This document shows positions 6,406 to 8,419 of a stretch of DNA of 8,419 nt, piece by piece (positions within the stretch are counted from its first letter, which is position 1; each line of letters starts with the position of its first letter). The translations under genes were made by a program, and so were the position numbers. The DNA is taken from assembly GCA_903844785.1 (NCBI GenBank), contig CAIMVB010000137.1, forward strand, positions 1-8,419, read 5' to 3'. Below the pieces are notes generated by a model. That model ran no database searches and was not told where the DNA came from. It saw nothing but the letters and a program-made list of their open reading frames with translations. The stretch comes from an uncultured Rhodospirillales bacterium. Its GTDB lineage: Bacteria > Pseudomonadota > Alphaproteobacteria > Acetobacterales > Acetobacteraceae.

Positions 6406-7361
6406 GACAGCCCCGTCGAGACAAAAAGGAACACCGCACCCAGCAAGCCGAGCAGCAGCGCCGCACCCAGGAATTCCGGTACGCGAAAGACACGCATTTT
6501 GGCGATCGCGGATTCAAACACCGCCAGCGCAAAACCAAGTGCGGCCATTTTCACCATGAACACGAGCAAGCCGATCACCCAAGCGATTGGCCCCGCCCCC
6601 GGCGCCGCCATGCCAAAGGGCAAAAAGGCCGCCGCCAATAATGCGAGCCAGAGCGTCAGGCGCAAAGATGCCTGGAAATCCCAGAGCGCCAAATGCCGGC
6701 CTGATGCTTCCAGGATCATCGCCTCATGCACCATGGTCAGTTCCAGATGCGTGGCGGGATTGTCCACGGGAATGCGTGCGTTTTCCGCTACCGCCACCGC
6801 CAGCAAAGCGACCGCCGCGAAACCAAGTGACACGCGCAGCCCAAGCGCACCTTCCTGGAAGATGCCAGTAATCACATCCAGATTCGTCGTGCCGGCCAGA
6901 ATGGCGAAGATCAGCGCCACCAAGACCAAAGCAGGTTCCGCAAGCGCGGCAAAGGCCATCTCACGCGTCGCGCCCAAACCGCCAAAGGCCGTGCCCACAT
7001 CCATCCCCGCCAGCGCCATGGCAAAACGCGATAGCGCCAAAAGCCCAGCAATCAGCAGCAAATCCGCAAAAGGCGCCAGCACCATGCCGCGTGCAAAGCT
7101 TGGCACCAAAGCGGCCGCCAATACCGCCGCTGCAAGCGCCATATAAGGCGCGGCGCGCGAAATGGCGGAGGCGTTTTCCGCCAGAACCGGGCGCTTTTTC
7201 AACAGCTTCAGCACATCGCGCCAGGCTTGCAGCGGATGCGGCCCGCGCCTGCCCATCAGCCTTGCCTTTAACCAACGCACACACCCCGTCAGCACCGGCG
7301 CCAGCGCCAGGATCAACGCCAGATGCAAAAGCTGCGTCAGCAGGCCAGTGAGGATGCTCAT
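6402..7361 (-). CDS. hyfC: Hydrogenase-4-like membrane subunit HyfC (NuoH family)
   Basis: This 319-residue protein is a NuoH/HyfC/HycD-family integral membrane subunit, which connects the redox module to the ion-pumping membrane arm. Family motifs are RRGPHPLQAWRDVLKLLKK (38-56), GGLGATREM (127-135) and the acidic loop ENARIPVDNP followed by HLELTMVHEAMILE (193-218), which lies at the interface with the small and large subunits in related complexes. About eight hydrophobic helices are apparent. The start is ATG at 7361 (MSILTGLL), which overlaps the hyfB stop in ATGA. An in-frame extension to 7427 would overlap hyfB by 70 bases and adds residues unlike the family. The length agrees with E. 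coli HyfC and HycD (about 310 residues). Confidence 0.95.
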   Translation of the reverse strand: MSILTGLLTQLLHLALILALAPVLTGCVRWLKARLMGRRGPHPLQAWRDVLKLLKKRPVLAENASAISRAAPYMALAAAVLAAALVPSFARGMVLAPFADLLLIAGLLALSRFAMALAGMDVGTAFGGLGATREMAFAALAEPALVLVALIFAILAGTTNLDVITGIFQEGALGLRVSLGFAAVALLAVAVAENARIPVDNPATHLELTMVHEAMILEASGRHLALWDFQASLRLTLWLALLAAAFLPFGMAAPGAGPIAWVIGLLVFMVKMAALGFALAVFESAIAKMRVFRVPEFLGAALLLGLLGAVFLFVSTGLS

Positions 7362-8419
7362 GTCCGTTCCAGCCAAATCAGCAACGCCATCAGCGCCAGC
7401 AGCACCGCAAAACCAAGCGCGAGACATTGCCTGAGCGAGAAATCGCGCAAGCGTTCGGCCAGCGCCGCCAGCCTATCCCGCGCGCGGGGCAAGGGCCCGG
7501 TGATCAGCGCCAAAACAGGATCATGAAAACCTGCCCGCAAGCGTGCCGGCGCGGTGGTGCCGGGGGGTGGCATCTCCACGGCTTCGCGCGCCGCCAGCAG
7601 GGTTTTGCCCAGCATGCGCCGCAAGGGTTGCGCCATGCCGGCGGCCGAGACCTGTGTTGCGGGATCGCCAAAGGGCAAATGATGCGGCGGCGCGATGAAG
7701 CCGCAATCCCAGGCTGGGCCGCGCATAATCCCCGGCGCTTGCCGGCGCGCAAGAAACACCGCCGCGCCACCAATCAGCAGCAGCAGAACGAAGATGATCA
7801 GCGGCGCATAACCCGCGCCACCTTCCGCCACCGTTACTGTCACGCCACCAAGTGCAGAGAGCCCCGCCCCCGCACCGGTCAGCAAGCGCAGCGCTGGCGC
7901 GGCGAGTTCCAGCAAATAGCCCGGCATCAAGCCGAAAAGCAGCGTGAGACCCGCCGGCAGGATCAACGCCGCGCGCGCCATGCCGGAAATTTCGGTCGCA
8001 CCTGCGGCGCGCGGGCTGCGTGGGCGGCCCAGAAACACCAGCCCGTAGAAGCGCAGCATGGCCGCCGCACCAAGCGCTGCCGCCAGCGCCGCCATGGCTG
8101 TGGCGGCCGCCGCGCCAATCTGAAAGGCAAGATCGCCAACGCGCCAAGCCGCAATCAATGCCTGCAACAACAACCATTCAGAAGCAAAGCCCGAAAGCGG
8201 CGGCAGTGCGGCGGCGGCAGCGGCGCCCACCAGCACCAGCCCGGCGGTCCAGGGCATGGCGTGGATCAAGCCGCCCAGCCTATCCATCCGGCGTGATGCC
8301 GCGCCATGCAGCACCTCTCCGGCGCCCAGGAACAGCAGCGTCTTGAACATGGCGTGGTTCAGCGCATGCAGCAGCGCAGCCCCCGCCGCCACGGCGGAAA
8401 GCGCACCCAAATCCGCCGC
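7358..8419 (-). CDS. hyfB: Hydrogenase-4-like antiporter-type subunit HyfB, C-terminal part
   Basis: The reading frame is open to the right edge of the window, so only the last 353 residues are seen, roughly half of a family protein of about 650-670 residues. An apparent start near 8410 is an internal TTG leucine codon; AAD codons precede it. The visible part begins in a NuoL/NuoM-like core: HALNHAMFKTLLFLGAGEVLH (residues 18-38 of the visible part) holds the conserved membrane lysine (Lys26), and LPPLSGFASEW (72-82) holds a conserved glutamate. A long C-terminal extension follows, including the WDCGF motif usual for HyfB and HycC, and a final transmembrane helix ending IWLERT. It is the first operon gene visible, and its stop overlaps hyfC by four bases. 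With HyfF it gives the complex at least two antiporter-like modules. Confidence 0.94.
   Translation of the reverse strand, partial: AADLGALSAVAAGAALLHALNHAMFKTLLFLGAGEVLHGAASRRMDRLGGLIHAMPWTAGLVLVGAAAAAALPPLSGFASEWLLLQALIAAWRVGDLAFQIGAAAATAMAALAAALGAAAMLRFYGLVFLGRPRSPRAAGATEISGMARAALILPAGLTLLFGLMPGYLLELAAPALRLLTGAGAGLSALGGVTVTVAEGGAGYAPLIIFVLLLLIGGAAVFLARRQAPGIMRGPAWDCGFIAPPHHLPFGDPATQVSAAGMAQPLRRMLGKTLLAAREAVEMPPPGTTAPARLRAGFHDPVLALITGPLPRARDRLAALAERLRDFSLRQCLALGFAVLLALMALLIWLERT

Noticed and set aside
6402..7427. A longer hyfC starting at 7427
   Set aside because: The extra 22 residues lie within hyfB and are unlike the family; the ATG at 7361 gives the normal length and the same ATGA overlap as the other junctions.
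7427..8296. A 289-codon plus-strand open frame opposite hyfB
   Set aside because: It is Arg/Gln-rich and motif-free, lying antisense to a clear antiporter-like gene.
2272..8419. Complex I (nuo) operon
   Set aside because: Two antiporter-like genes flank a HyfC/HyfE pair, HyfG is a fused NuoC-NuoD type with the DFPL...NKSF ending, and HyfI has CxxC spacing; these are hydrogenase-4/Ehr features, and nuoA, nuoI and nuoJ are missing.

Overview
The window is GC-rich, densely coding bacterial DNA, most likely from an alphaproteobacterium, perhaps Rhodospirillales/Acetobacteraceae-like. The reasons are a PhoB C-terminus, PurD and DUF1489 proteins of alphaproteobacterial type, and a dispersed-looking palindrome beginning GAGCGTTTTC. 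The order-level placement is inference.

The plus-strand part (1-2281) opens with the last 64 codons of an OmpR/PhoB-type response regulator, probably phoB. A palindromic element and a short hairpin-rich leader follow, then complete purD (glycinamide ribonucleotide synthetase), then a GTG-start DUF1489 gene. The 161-base gap after DUF1489 is not empty. It holds a series of potential RNA hairpins ending in a strong plus-strand intrinsic terminator, whose U-tract overlaps the stop codon of the convergent hyfI gene. This is either a long structured 3' UTR or a separate small RNA of about 150 nt.

The minus-strand part (8419 down to 2272) is one tightly coupled operon, in transcription order hyfB (3' part only) - hyfC - hyfE - hyfF - hyfG - hyfI. 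All five junctions overlap at a TGA stop. The products resemble the membrane and peripheral arms of complex I and group 4 [NiFe] hydrogenases: two antiporter-like subunits (HyfB, HyfF), a NuoH-like subunit (HyfC), a NuoK-containing subunit (HyfE), a fused NuoC/NuoD-like large subunit (HyfG) and a NuoB-like small subunit (HyfI).

The main biological point is that HyfG lacks the paired cysteines that hold the nickel-iron centre. The N-terminal site reads RLSGDT instead of RxCGxC, and the C-terminal site has two cysteines five residues apart, not a CxxC. HyfI keeps the cysteines expected for its proximal 4Fe-4S cluster. No hyfH-type ferredoxin or hyfD gene lies between the genes seen. The operon therefore most likely encodes an energy-converting-hydrogenase-related (Ehr) complex: an ion-translocating membrane machine that is not a hydrogenase and whose redox substrate is unknown.
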